A DNA stretch of 64,000 nucleotides from Lachnospiraceae bacterium (GCA_030527645.1 JAUNAJ010000004.1:62001-126000); one strand, 5' to 3'; numbered from the stretch's first letter, positions 53,274-62,372 are shown. Program-made: numbers and translations. Notes: generated by a model from the sequence alone, not told the origin.

Positions 53274-54260
53274 TCACTCAACACTGTTCTCTGCCTCAGC
53301 GGAACTGTTGCCGGAGGACTCAGAAACAGACCTCTTCAGTATCTCATTCATGCTGCCGGTCCGATAGCCCTGCAGATCCATAGTGACATAGCTGAATCCG
53401 ATGTTCTTGAAATATTCCAGTATCTTATCTCTCATGGCGAACAGCTTTTCCATCTCGGAAGGCTCCACTTCGATCCGCGCCATGGTTCCATGCATCCGCA
53501 CCCGCATCTGAACAATTCCCTGATCCAGAAGAAACTGCTCCGCCAGATCCACCATGATCAGCTTTTCCCTGGTGATCTCTTCACCATACACAAACCGGGA
53601 GGCCAGACAGGCATAGGATGGCTTTTTCCAGGTATTCAGGCCAAAATACTTTGACAGCTCCCGGATCTCCTGTTTTGTAAGCCCCGCGTCCCGAAGCGGA
53701 CTTCTGATCTCCAGCTCTTCGATCGCCTTCATGCCGGGACGGTAATCTCCCATATCATCCAGATTGGAGCCATCTGCCACACAGGCAAGGCCTTCCTTTT
53801 CCGCTGTTTTCAGAAATGAGCTGAAAATTGCTGTTTTACAGTAATAGCACCGATCCGGCGGATTCTCACAGAAATGAGGAATGTCTGTTTCATTCATCCT
53901 GGAAACGATCTGCTTCACCCCCAGATCACTGCAGAAAATCCTTGCTTCTCCCGCTTCTCTTCCCGGAATAAACACTGACTCAGCGGTGACTGCCACTGCT
54001 TTCTCCCCAAGCACCTGTTTCGCTATAAATAACAGAAAGGTAGAATCTACGCCGCCGGAAAATGCAACAGCCACTGACCCCATCTCTCTCAGCACATGCT
54101 TCAACGCCCCCAGCTTTGTTCGCAGCTCAAGCGGAAGGTCCACGCCCTCCAATTTCTTATTCTCCTCTGATTTTCGAAGAGCTGCTGCCACCAGATTCCA
54201 GGACGCTCTGGCCTGAAGATCCGATTCTCTTCCGATCCTCTTATTCTCTTTATTTTCCAT
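53274..54260 (-). CDS. larE: LarE-type sulfur-incorporation enzyme, three-cysteine class
   Basis: 328 aa. LarE builds the nickel-pincer cofactor of lactate racemase by inserting sulfur. The PP-loop SGGVDST is complete. Cysteines in CYYCK (CxxC) and YACLASR make three conserved Cys, the set found in [4Fe-4S]-type LarE rather than the single sacrificial Cys of Lactobacillus plantarum LarE. No larA, larB or larC is in the window, so the substrate enzyme is elsewhere or different. The N-terminus (about 1-50) has an extra basic stretch. GGGGAG ribosome site. It converges with traX. Confidence 0.9.
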   Translation of the reverse strand: MENKENKRIGRESDLQARASWNLVAAALRKSEENKKLEGVDLPLELRTKLGALKHVLREMGSVAVAFSGGVDSTFLLFIAKQVLGEKAVAVTAESVFIPGREAGEARIFCSDLGVKQIVSRMNETDIPHFCENPPDRCYYCKTAIFSSFLKTAEKEGLACVADGSNLDDMGDYRPGMKAIEELEIRSPLRDAGLTKQEIRELSKYFGLNTWKKPSYACLASRFVYGEEITREKLIMVDLAEQFLLDQGIVQMRVRMHGTMARIEVEPSEMEKLFAMRDKILEYFKNIGFSYVTMDLQGYRTGSMNEILKRSVSESSGNSSAEAENSVE

Positions 54261-54308
54261 GTATGTTACTCCCCTAATATTGAATGTTCCGTCAACAATT
54301 CAGAGTCA

Positions 54309-54337
54309 GCCCGAGAATACTATGTATTTCCCGGGCT
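54309..54337 (+). terminator. Hairpin with plus-strand T-run upstream of larE
   Basis: GCCCGAGAATAC / GTATTTCCCGGGC-type imperfect stem followed by TTAGTTTTTT on plus. No plus-strand gene leads into it. Confidence 0.45.
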
Positions 54338-54354
54338 TAGTTTTTTCCATAAAC

Positions 54355-54381
54355 GAAAGGAGATAGTAACTATCTCCTTTC
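54355..54381. terminator. Perfect 12-bp palindrome after glgB
   Basis: GAAAGGAGATAG-TAA-CTATCTCCTTTC, between glgB and larE. On minus it can end the glgB transcript, although the T-run is short (TTTCGTTTAT). Confidence 0.65.
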
Positions 54382-54445
54382 ATAAAGTTATTACTTCAGT
54401 TATTTCCATCAGAGCTTGAACTCCGACTGTGGTAAACAGTAACCT

Positions 54446-56488
54446 TTACAGTACGGTATTGAACCGGAAGATTGCTGCTCCGTATGCCGGCAGATCATAC
54501 GCAAAGGAATACGGCTGGTTGTCGCATGGCATTTCCTGTGCCTTGTAAACCGTCTTTGCCTTATGTGTTCCGCCGTATTTCTCTGAACGGCTGTCCAGAA
54601 TCTGTCTGCAGGTTGCCTGTACGGGAAGTCCGACCCGGTAATCCGGACGATCCACCGGTGTGTAGTTGATCACAAACAGCAGGTGATTCTTTCCTGACTT
54701 ATCCCATCTTACAAAGCTGTAGATACTGCGGTCGTTGTCGTCCGCATTGATCCAGCTGAAGGCAGAGGCATCATCCTCACGCTCATACAGCGCCGGATGT
54801 TTCTTATAGATGGTCTGCAGATCGCGCACATAGCTCTGAAGATTTCTGTTGTTGTCCTCCTGCAGCAGGAACCAGTCGATCTCACGCTCCTCACTCCACT
54901 CTCGGTACTGACCGAAATCCTGTCCCATGAACAGAAGCTTCTTACCCTGATGACCCAGCATATAGGTATAGCCGGCCTTCAGATTTTCAAATTTATCACC
55001 ATCCAGCCCCGGCATCTTATTGATCATGGAGCACTTCAGATGCACCACCTCATCGTGGGAAAGCACCAGGATATATTTCTCTGCGCTGGCGTAGCTGGTT
55101 GAGAAGGTCATCTTATTATGATTGAACTTACGGAAGTAGGGATCCAGCTTCATGTACTCCAGAAAATCATGCATCCAGCCCATATTCCACTTGAAGGTGA
55201 AGCCAAGGCCGTCATCCTCCACATCACCGGTAATCTTAGGCCATGCGGTGGACTCCTCAGCAATCATCATGGTTCCGTGGTTTCTTCCGGTAACCAGGGT
55301 ATTCAGATGCTTCAGGAATTCCATTGCCTCCAGATTTTCCTGTCCGCCGTAGATATTCGGAACCCACTGACCGTCCTGTTTTCCGTAGTTCAGGTACAGC
55401 ATGGAGGAAACTGCATCCACACGCAGTCCGTCCAGGTGGAATTTCTCGATCCAGTAAAGTGCATTGGCCAGCAGGAAGTTCTTTACCTCCGGACGGCCGA
55501 AGTTGAAAATCTTGGTTCCCCAGTCCGGATTCTCGCCCTGTCTCGGATCCTTGTGCTCATACTCACAGTCACCGTCAAAGTTTGCAAGGCCGAATTCATC
55601 CTTCGGGAAGTGGGCCGGTACCCAGTCAAGGATCACACCGATATTTTTCTGGTGCATATAATCAATAAAATACTGGAAATCCTGCGGTGTGCCGTAACGG
55701 CTGGTCGGTGAATAGTAGCCGCTTACCTGGTAGCCCCAGGACTGATCCAGCGGATGCTCCGCAATACCGATCAGCTCCACATAGGTATATCCCATGTCCT
55801 TCACATAATCAGCCAGAGAATGTGCAAACTGACGATAATTATAGAAGCCCTCCGGATTCTCCTCGGTTTCCGCATGCTTCATCCAGGAACCGGGATGCAC
55901 CTCATAGATGGACAGAGGCATCTCGTGGGGATCTGTCTGAGAACGTTTGTTGATCCAGCGGGTATCCTTCCACTTGAAGTTTTCAATGTCGGCGATTCTG
56001 GATGCGTTGCCGGGTCTCTTCTCTGAGGAAAATGCATAAGGATCTGCTTTGTAGATTCCTTCTCCCTCTCTTGTAGTAATGTAGTATTTGTACAACTGTC
56101 CCTGCACTGCTCCGGGAACAAACAGCTCCCAGACACCGATCTCTGCCACTTTCTTCAGCGGATCGGATTCCGTGTTCCAGCCGTTGAACTCGCCTACAAC
56201 ACTGACTGCCTGTGCACTTGGTGCCCATACAGTAAACCAGGTTCCCTGCTGTCCCTTAAAGGTATCCGGGTGAGCTCCCATCTTGTTGTAGATATCGTAA
56301 TGTACCGCATGTCCGAACAGATACTGATCCAGATCAGAGAATCTCGGCTGATCCTCCGCAGGCACCTCCTGTGCTGCTTCTTTTGTCTCTGCTGTTTTTT
56401 TCGCAGCCGGCTTTTTTGCCGCAGGTTTTTTAGATGCAGATTTTTTTACCTGTGCTGTATCTGTTGCTTCCTCTTTTTTTCTTGCCAT
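54446..56488 (-). CDS. glgB: 1,4-alpha-glucan branching enzyme with histone-like N-terminal tail
   Basis: 680 aa GH13_9 enzyme that makes alpha-1,6 branches in glycogen. Catalytic residues: Asp in GLRVDAVSSM, Glu in MIAEESTAWP, Asp in LSHDEVVH. The N-terminal CBM48 (about 60-160) and C-terminal beta domain are complete. Residues 1-45 are an extra tail of Lys/Ala/Thr repeats (KKSASKKPAAKKPAAKK) like histone H1 or some HU proteins, not part of GlgB. The start is firm (GGGGGAT five bases before ATG). It lies alone; pgcA elsewhere in the window is in the same pathway, but glgC and glgA are not seen. Confidence 0.92.
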   Translation of the reverse strand: MARKKEEATDTAQVKKSASKKPAAKKPAAKKTAETKEAAQEVPAEDQPRFSDLDQYLFGHAVHYDIYNKMGAHPDTFKGQQGTWFTVWAPSAQAVSVVGEFNGWNTESDPLKKVAEIGVWELFVPGAVQGQLYKYYITTREGEGIYKADPYAFSSEKRPGNASRIADIENFKWKDTRWINKRSQTDPHEMPLSIYEVHPGSWMKHAETEENPEGFYNYRQFAHSLADYVKDMGYTYVELIGIAEHPLDQSWGYQVSGYYSPTSRYGTPQDFQYFIDYMHQKNIGVILDWVPAHFPKDEFGLANFDGDCEYEHKDPRQGENPDWGTKIFNFGRPEVKNFLLANALYWIEKFHLDGLRVDAVSSMLYLNYGKQDGQWVPNIYGGQENLEAMEFLKHLNTLVTGRNHGTMMIAEESTAWPKITGDVEDDGLGFTFKWNMGWMHDFLEYMKLDPYFRKFNHNKMTFSTSYASAEKYILVLSHDEVVHLKCSMINKMPGLDGDKFENLKAGYTYMLGHQGKKLLFMGQDFGQYREWSEEREIDWFLLQEDNNRNLQSYVRDLQTIYKKHPALYEREDDASAFSWINADDNDRSIYSFVRWDKSGKNHLLFVINYTPVDRPDYRVGLPVQATCRQILDSRSEKYGGTHKAKTVYKAQEMPCDNQPYSFAYDLPAYGAAIFRFNTVL

Positions 56489-56506
56489 AAAATATCCCCC
56501 AGAATA

Positions 56507-57304
56507 TTATTCGTTCAGTCCAAAGCAGCGAAGGGCATTCCCTCTTGTGATCCGGATCACCTCTTCCTCCTCTACTCCCTTGATTTCGGCAATTGCCTGC
56601 ACCACATAGGGAAGATAGAGAGAAGAATTTCTTTTTCCTCTGTACGGCACCGGTGCAAGATAGGGACAGTCTGTCTCCAGCACCAGCTGCTCCAGTGGAG
56701 CAGCCTCTACTACTGCCTTCAGCTTTTTCGCATTATTGAACGTCACTACACCGCCGATTCCCAGATACATGCCCATATCCAGGTACTTTTCTGCCATCTC
56801 CTTTGAGTAGGAAAAGCAATGCAGGATTCCGCCGATCTCGCCCAGCCGGCTTTCCTCTGCAATCTGCAGGGTATCCGCTGCGGCCTCCCGGCTGTGTATG
56901 ATCACAGGGAGCTTTTCCTCCCTTGCCAGCTCCAGCTGCCGCCGAAACCAGTATGCCTGCGTTTCATGACTTTCCGTATCCCAGTAGTAATCCAGACCGA
57001 TCTCACCCACGGCCACGGCCTTCTCGCTCCGGCAAAGCTGCCGGATCTGTTCCAGCAGTTCCTCATTCAACTCACCCACATTGTCAGGATGGATGCCGTA
57101 GGCCCCGTACACAAAGGAATAGTTTTCTGTCAGCTCTTTTGTGGCAGAAAGACTGTTTTTTTCGGCACATACATTTACTACCGTATTTATTCCGCTCTCC
57201 GGGAGAGAAGCCAGCAGCTCCTCCCGGTCCGCGTCAAATGCATCATCGTTGTAATGTGCATGGGTCTCAAATATCATTGGCTTCATAGCTGCTTCCATTT
57301 CCAT
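56507..57304 (-). CDS. tatD: TatD-family metal-dependent hydrolase
   Basis: 265 aa TIM-barrel nuclease. Metal ligands are HAH in FETHAHYND (about 13-21), Glu in VGEIGLDYYW, His in VIIHSREAA, His in ILHCFSYS and Asp in LETDCPYL, all present. TatD proteins have DNase activity linked to DNA repair. The start may be ATG 57304 or MKPMIF six codons later. It follows metG by six bases, so they form one unit. Confidence 0.93.
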   Translation of the reverse strand: MEMEAAMKPMIFETHAHYNDDAFDADREELLASLPESGINTVVNVCAEKNSLSATKELTENYSFVYGAYGIHPDNVGELNEELLEQIRQLCRSEKAVAVGEIGLDYYWDTESHETQAYWFRRQLELAREEKLPVIIHSREAAADTLQIAEESRLGEIGGILHCFSYSKEMAEKYLDMGMYLGIGGVVTFNNAKKLKAVVEAAPLEQLVLETDCPYLAPVPYRGKRNSSLYLPYVVQAIAEIKGVEEEEVIRITRGNALRCFGLNE

Positions 57305-57310
57305 CGGATC

Positions 57311-59302
57311 TCAGCTGATCTCTGCACCGGAGGGCATGGGGCGTTCCGGTGTCATCAGAGACAGATTTCCTTCCGCATCCTCTGCGCAGAGCAGCATGCC
57401 CTCAGACAGCAGTCCTGCCAGCTTTGCCGGCTTCAGATTCAGAAGAACCATGACCTTCTTTCCCTTCATCTCCTCAGGCGTGTAGGCAGCCTTGATTCCG
57501 GACACCACCTGAATGGTGCGGTCTCCCACCTTTACCTGAGAACAAAGGAGTTTTTTGGATTTCTTTACAGCCTCGCAGGAAATGATCTCGCCCACAGCAA
57601 ACTGCATTTTTCCGAAATCTTCGAAGGAGATCTCCTCCTTCAGCTCCACATGCAGCTCTCCGGCAGTCTCTTCCTCTTCCTCTGCTTCGGTTTCCTCAGA
57701 AATGCCAACTGCTGCTTTCTGCTCCGCCTGCATCTTCTCAACATCGGCCAGAACATCCTCCATCTTCAGACGGGCAAACAGGATCTCCGGTGTGTCGGTT
57801 ACTTTATTTCCGGAGGGATACAGTCCGAACTGATCCAGCTGCTCGTAATCACGTTTTTCCGTATTCAGCTGCTTCAGGATCCGCTCTGTTGTCTCCGGCA
57901 TGAAGGACTCCAGCATGGAGGCACCGATGGTAATAGCCTCAGTCAGGTTGTACAGCACAGTGGAAAGGCGATCCTGCTGTGCCTCATCCTTAGCCAGCGC
58001 CCAGGGCATGGTCTCATCGATATATTTATTGCAGCGCTTGAACAGATTAAAGATCTCTGTAAGAGCATCCGCCACGCGCAGCTGATCCATCTTCTCCACC
58101 ACCTTCACAATGGTGCCTGTCACAACTGCCTTCAGATCCTCATCCATCGTATCTGTTACGCCCTTGTCTGCAACCACGCCGCCAAAATACTTGTTGGTCA
58201 TGGAGATGGTCCTGTTCACCAGATTGCCCAGCGTATTGGCAAGCTCAGAGTTCAGACGCTCTACCAGCAGCTCCCAGGTAATCACACCATCGTTCTCAAA
58301 AGGCATCTCATGAAGTACGAAGTAACGAACAGCGTCCACACCAAAGAGCTTTACCAGATCATCTGCGTAAATCACATTACCTTTAGACTTGGACATCTTT
58401 CCGTCGCCCTGCAGCAGCCAGGGATGACCGAATACCTGCTTCGGCAACGGAAGATCCAGTGCCATCAGGAAGATCGGCCAGTAGATGGTATGGAAGCGGA
58501 TGATATCCTTTCCGATCAGATGCAGATCCGCCGGCCACATGGTCTTGAACTGCTCTGTGCTTTCTCCGTCACAATCGTAGCCGATACCGGTGATGTAGTT
58601 GGTCAGTGCATCCAGCCACACATAGGTCACGTGCTTCGGATCAAAGGTTACAGGAATGCCCCAGGTAAAGGAGGTTCTGGATACACAGAGATCCTGCAGT
58701 CCCGGAAGAAGGAAGTTGTTCATCATCTCATTCTTTCTGGAAACCGGCTGGATAAACTCCGGATGGCTGTTGATATGGTCAATCAGCCTCTGGGCGTATT
58801 TGCTCATCCTGAAGAAATATGCCTCCTCCTTTGCGGGAGTAACCGGACGTCCGCAGTCGGGACATTTTCCGTCCACCAGCTGGGACTCAGTAAAGAAAGA
58901 CTCACAGGGCGTACAGTACATTCCTTCATAATATCCTTTATAAATATCACCCTGATCATACAGCTTTTTGAAGATTTTCTGCACCTGCGCCTCATGATAA
59001 TCGTCCGTCGTACGGATGAACTTATCGTAGGAGGTGTTCATCAGATCCCAGATCTCCTTGATCTGTCCTGCCACACCATCAACAAATTCCTTTGGAGTGA
59101 TTCCCTGCTCCTGGGCCTTCAGCTCAATCTTCTGACCGTGCTCGTCAGTTCCTGTCTGAAAGAACACATCATAGCCCTGCTCCCTGTGGAATCTGGCAAT
59201 GCTGTCTGCAAGAACGATCTCGTAGGTATTGCCGATGTGCGGCTTACCCGATGTATATGCGATCGCCGTGGTCATATAATAGCGTTTTCTGATCTTTTCC
59301 AT
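57311..59302 (-). CDS. metG: Methionyl-tRNA synthetase
   Basis: 663 aa class I synthetase with all parts. HIGH appears as HIGN (19-24), zinc Cys pairs as CTPC and CPDC, KMSKS as KMSKSKGN, and a C-terminal EMAP-II-like tRNA-binding domain (about 560-663, with FGKMQFAVGEIISCEAV). Start ATG 59302 with AAGGAG 12 bases upstream. Promoter TTGTGT-N17-TATTAT at 59420-59392. The tatD gene follows. Confidence 0.97.
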   Translation of the reverse strand: MEKIRKRYYMTTAIAYTSGKPHIGNTYEIVLADSIARFHREQGYDVFFQTGTDEHGQKIELKAQEQGITPKEFVDGVAGQIKEIWDLMNTSYDKFIRTTDDYHEAQVQKIFKKLYDQGDIYKGYYEGMYCTPCESFFTESQLVDGKCPDCGRPVTPAKEEAYFFRMSKYAQRLIDHINSHPEFIQPVSRKNEMMNNFLLPGLQDLCVSRTSFTWGIPVTFDPKHVTYVWLDALTNYITGIGYDCDGESTEQFKTMWPADLHLIGKDIIRFHTIYWPIFLMALDLPLPKQVFGHPWLLQGDGKMSKSKGNVIYADDLVKLFGVDAVRYFVLHEMPFENDGVITWELLVERLNSELANTLGNLVNRTISMTNKYFGGVVADKGVTDTMDEDLKAVVTGTIVKVVEKMDQLRVADALTEIFNLFKRCNKYIDETMPWALAKDEAQQDRLSTVLYNLTEAITIGASMLESFMPETTERILKQLNTEKRDYEQLDQFGLYPSGNKVTDTPEILFARLKMEDVLADVEKMQAEQKAAVGISEETEAEEEEETAGELHVELKEEISFEDFGKMQFAVGEIISCEAVKKSKKLLCSQVKVGDRTIQVVSGIKAAYTPEEMKGKKVMVLLNLKPAKLAGLLSEGMLLCAEDAEGNLSLMTPERPMPSGAEIS

Positions 59303-59391
59303 GCTTCTGTCTATCTCCTTTTCCGTCCCCGAATGGAAGGGACCTTTGGTATTCTGAGGCTCAAAAGGGTAAGGAACCTCATAATGTTATT

Positions 59392-59420
59392 ATAATAGCA
59401 CGGGGAGGGCACAAACACAA
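59392..59420 (-). promoter_or_regulatory. metG promoter
   Basis: Minus-strand TTGTGT (59420-59415)-N17-TATTAT (59397-59392). Confidence 0.65.
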
Positions 59421-59468
59421 GTTGACGGGTGGTCAGAAATATGGATAATTATAATTAAAATTTAATTT

Positions 59469-59519
59469 TGATAATTATTATTATTTTTATTGACAAACGC
59501 TTTTCTCATGTAGTATTAT
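59469..59519 (+). promoter_or_regulatory. Promoter and Per-box-like operator of the Fur/PerR gene
   Basis: TGATAATTATTATTA (59469-59483) matches 13 of 15 bases of the Per box TTATAATTATTATAA and lies just upstream of TTGACA (59490-59495)-N18-TATTAT (59514-59519). Autoregulation by the encoded PerR-like protein is likely. Confidence 0.7.
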
Positions 59520-59566
59520 GAGTTCAGACAGAAAGTTGAGCATTCACAAAGCGAAAGGAGATGCCG

Positions 59567-59965
59567 GTGGGAAGAAAATTCAGCCGACAGAGAGAATCCA
59601 TCAAGCAGAACCTGATGGAACGCAGGGATCATCCTACTGCAGACATGGTTTTTGCAGATATTCGCAAGGAATACCCTCACATCAGTCTTGGTACTGTATA
59701 CAGAAATCTTTCACTGTTTGCAGAGCTTGGTGAGATCCGGAAGCTGCCATCCGAGGACGGTGCCGACCGCTTCGACGGCAATATGATTCCCCATCATCAT
59801 TTCGTCTGCAAAAGCTGCGGCGAGATTCAGGATCTGTTCCTCTCAGAAATTTCAAACAATCAGATTCTCGATGAAGCAGAAAGGCTGGTGAAAGGTACGA
59901 TCGACCACTGCTCCGTGACCTTCCACGGAACCTGTGATCGTTGTTCCAAGTTACAGACATCTTGA
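59567..59965 (+). CDS. perR: PerR/Fur-family regulator
   Basis: 132 aa from GTG 59567, which has AAAGGAG six bases upstream; the ATG two codons earlier lies directly on the ribosome site. The winged helix (HPTADMVFADIRKEYPHISLGTVYRNL) and metal sites (HHHFVCKSCGEIQD, CDRC) are intact. The ribosomal and promoter context with rubrerythrin downstream points to PerR, the peroxide sensor, rather than Fur or Zur. A TTGACG-N17-TACACT promoter for the rubrerythrin gene begins in its stop region. Confidence 0.88.
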   Translation: MGRKFSRQRESIKQNLMERRDHPTADMVFADIRKEYPHISLGTVYRNLSLFAELGEIRKLPSEDGADRFDGNMIPHHHFVCKSCGEIQDLFLSEISNNQILDEAERLVKGTIDHCSVTFHGTCDRCSKLQTS

Positions 59966-60015
59966 CGAACAGGATTCTTTCTGTTACACTAAAAACGATA
60001 ATATTTCCTATTATC
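59962..60015 (+). promoter_or_regulatory. Rubrerythrin promoter and operator
   Basis: TTGACG (59962-59967)-N17-TACACT (59985-59990), followed by the inverted repeat GATAATA-TTTCC-TATTATC (59997-60015) at the start site, a candidate PerR site. Confidence 0.6.
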
Positions 60016-60184
60016 AAGAAACTTGTAATTGTGTGCTGTAGTTTTCCGAAAGAGAACTGCCGGAGCTGATTTCCGGACGAACGCATGAAGATTTTCGTAT
60101 CTTCAACAACGGGGATCGAAAGGGATCTCAGAATTCCGATCTGCTGCTCTGACGGAACATTTAATAATGAAAGGATTAAAGAAC

Positions 60185-60778
60185 ATGAAGAAATTTGTAT
60201 GCAAAGTATGTGGTTATATCTATGAGGGCGAGTCTGTTCCTGCTGATTTCAGATGTCCGGTCTGCAACGCTGCAGCAAAGGCATTCAATGAGGTACAGGG
60301 AGAGCTTACTCTGGCAGCAGAGCATGAGTACGGAATCTACGAGAAAACCGTAAAGAACAATCCTGACATCTCTGATGAGGACAAACAGTATATCTTCGAG
60401 CAGCTGAAAGCTAACTTCACAGGTGAGTGCTCTGAGGTTGGTATGTACCTGTGCATGGCTCGTATCGCTCATCGTGAGGGATACCCTGAGATTGGTCTGT
60501 ACTGGGAGAAAGCAGCTTACGAAGAGGCAGAGCATGCAGCAAAATTCGCTGAGCTTCTGGGCGCTGACCTTGAGCCTAACATGAAAGCTACTACTAAGGA
60601 CAACCTGTCCTGGAGAGTAGACTGCGAGTTCGGTGCTACACAGGGTAAATTCGAGCTGGCTTCCTGCGCTAAGAAAAACGGTCTGGATGCTATCCATGAC
60701 ACTGTTCATGAGATGGCTCGCGATGAGGCTAGACACGGCAAGGCACTGAAGGGACTTCTGGAGAGATACTTCGGATAA
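60185..60778 (+). CDS. Reverse rubrerythrin (rubredoxin domain first)
   Basis: 197 aa, start at ATG 60185 (AAAGGA nine bases upstream). An N-terminal rubredoxin domain ([10 protein letters not shown] and CPVCN, with two CxxC pairs) is followed by a ferritin-like diiron domain (Glu and His in [23 protein letters not shown]), the reverse of classical rubrerythrin. Clostridial reverse rubrerythrins reduce hydrogen peroxide and oxygen and are strongly induced by oxygen under PerR. It follows the perR-type gene on the same strand. Confidence 0.92.
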   Translation: MKKFVCKVCGYIYEGESVPADFRCPVCNAAAKAFNEVQGELTLAAEHEYGIYEKTVKNNPDISDEDKQYIFEQLKANFTGECSEVGMYLCMARIAHREGYPEIGLYWEKAAYEEAEHAAKFAELLGADLEPNMKATTKDNLSWRVDCEFGATQGKFELASCAKKNGLDAIHDTVHEMARDEARHGKALKGLLERYFG

Positions 60779-60809
60779 TCCGGATCTTATCAATTAATTC
60801 AGTAAACGC

Positions 60810-60844
60810 AAAAAAGGGAACCGAGTAATCGGCTCCCTTTTTTT
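60810..60844 (+). terminator. Rubrerythrin terminator
   Basis: Stem AAAAAGGGA-CCGA / TCGG-TCCCTTTTTTT, 32 bases after the stop codon. Confidence 0.85.
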
Positions 60845-60870
60845 GACTCTTACACATTCTGATTGTTCGC

Positions 60871-60908
60871 AAAAACGGCCATGAAAACATTCCTGCTTTC
60901 ACGGCCGC
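60871..60908 (-). terminator. Terminator of the second HPr-like gene
   Basis: Minus-strand stem GCGGCCGTGAAA / TTTTCATGGCCGT followed by TTTT, just after the gene end. Confidence 0.75.
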
Positions 60909-60933
60909 TCCTTTTAGATCCTATAATAATTGC

Positions 60934-61188
60934 TTACACTTCGCAAAGAAAGCTGCAGATGCTGCTCATTGCTTCCTGCTCATCGATTCCGTTAATCGTA
61001 ATCTCGATCTCCTCACCTTCACCGATGTCCAGCGTCATCATTCCAAGAAGACTTTTTGCATTCACCCAGCGATTTCCCTTCTGGATCTGCACATCGCTGC
61101 TGCACTGACTGGCAATCTGAACCAGCTGCGCGATCGGGCGCATCTCCATTCCTTTTTTCTTCTGAATCGTAATGTTTTTCTTTTCCAT
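60934..61188 (-). CDS. Second HPr-like protein with Glu at the active-site His
   Basis: 84 aa from ATG 61188 (GAGGTGG eight bases upstream). An HPr fold with the active-site motif KGMEMRPIA, so the phosphoacceptor His is Glu as in the whiA-linked copy, while the Ser46 region NAKSLLGMMTLDI is kept. Two His-less HPr homologues in one window is unusual; both probably serve regulation, perhaps through HPr kinase and CcpA, rather than sugar transport. Single gene with its own promoter (61358-61330) and a structured leader. Confidence 0.8.
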   Translation of the reverse strand: MEKKNITIQKKKGMEMRPIAQLVQIASQCSSDVQIQKGNRWVNAKSLLGMMTLDIGEGEEIEITINGIDEQEAMSSICSFLCEV

Positions 61189-61358
61189 ATCGTTTTCCAC
61201 CTCAGACTATTTTTTTCTCAGTCGGCAGCGCGAATACGCCTCCCTACGTTTAGACCCGCTGATTATTAAATGCTGTATCCGAAGATGCAAGCCATCCGAC
61301 TAACGCAAACAACCTGTCTCTAAGTATTTACTATACGGTCGAAAATTACAATCGTCAA
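61189..61358 (-). promoter_or_regulatory. Promoter and structured leader of the second HPr-like gene
   Basis: TTGACG (61358-61353)-N17-TATAGT (61335-61330) on minus. The roughly 135-base leader can form a long-range stem TTAGTCGG / CCGACTGA enclosing smaller hairpins, followed by AAAAAAA and then the ribosome site. No known riboswitch class was recognised. The remaining 61359-61502 is AT-rich with no gene. Confidence 0.6.
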
Positions 61359-61502
61359 TATTCCAGAAGATCAGTCGATATAGAAATTATACAGAAAATG
61401 GGACTATTTTTTAGTGAAATTTACAGAATTTCGATTGCTTTCTGTGAATTCGTTTTCAAAAAATTTCATTTTTTTGACTCGTGAAGATTTTCAGTCCTGC
61501 TG

Positions 61503-62372
61503 CTACAGTCTTCTGTAGCTCTCCTTCCGGTATTTTCTGCTTTGCTCTACCTCCTTCAGATAGGACAACATAGAAGGAATGTCCTGATTCAGATTTCCCT
61601 TCAGGATAATATAATTGGAGGCATGGTTCGCCCGGAAAACAGTCCCCTCGGAATCCACATGCTCCAGGAAGAGGCGCATTTCCTCCACAATGTCCTCGGG
61701 ACGAAGAAGTTCAAATTCCCCCTTTCGGATGGGTTCCAGAATCTCTGCCGGTTCCTCCAGCATCAGAGTCAGGAAACCAAGATACTCCGGTTTAATGGCA
61801 CTCACCAGCTCTGCGGAACGAATGGCATGCTCATCCCTTCTGGCTCTTCCTCCGAGACCGGAGATCAGCGTCAGGGACAATGCGATCCCCGCCTCCTTCA
61901 ATTTCTTTGATGCCTCGATCAGCTCTTCGCAGGTCACGTCCTTTCTCACTGCCTTCAGGATCTCCGGATCTCCGGACTCTGCTCCAACATAGACCATCTC
62001 CAGCCCTTTCTCCCGCAGGAGCTTCAGCTCCTCCGGTGATTTGCGCAGAACATCTTTGGCTGTGGCATAGGATGTGATCCGCTGTACATTGGAAAATTTT
62101 TCCCGTATATGATCCAGGATCGCTGTGAGCTTATCTGTGGACAAAACAAGAGCATCGCCGTCTGCCAGAAAGATCCGAATCGGCATGTCCCCGTAATATC
62201 CGGCCATTTCATCCAGATCTCTGAAGATATCCTCCATCTTTCTGACCCGGAACTGTTTTTCCTTATACATGGTGCAGAAGGTGCATTTATTATGCGCACA
62301 TCCGATTGTAACCTGTATGATCAGGCTTCTTGCCTCACTGGGCGGACGGTAAACCATGCCTTCATATTCCAT
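61503..62372 (-). CDS. Radical SAM protein of unknown function
   Basis: 289 aa. The iron-sulfur motif is GCAHNKCTFCTMYK (Cx4CxxC), the variant used by a family of clostridial radical SAM proteins of uncharacterised role. The SAM-binding GAESGDPEIL and the barrel follow. No RNA-binding or B12 domain is seen, so it is not MiaB or a methyltransferase of known type. AAAGGA lies 11 bases before ATG. It stands alone between the HPr-like gene and dusB. Confidence 0.8.
   Translation of the reverse strand: MEYEGMVYRPPSEARSLIIQVTIGCAHNKCTFCTMYKEKQFRVRKMEDIFRDLDEMAGYYGDMPIRIFLADGDALVLSTDKLTAILDHIREKFSNVQRITSYATAKDVLRKSPEELKLLREKGLEMVYVGAESGDPEILKAVRKDVTCEELIEASKKLKEAGIALSLTLISGLGGRARRDEHAIRSAELVSAIKPEYLGFLTLMLEEPAEILEPIRKGEFELLRPEDIVEEMRLFLEHVDSEGTVFRANHASNYIILKGNLNQDIPSMLSYLKEVEQSRKYRKESYRRL

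Noticed and set aside
56819..59395. 858-codon open frame on plus across tatD and metG
   Set aside because: It is the antisense shadow of two certain genes, with His/Leu/Cys-rich low-quality sequence, no ribosome site and no recognisable domain.
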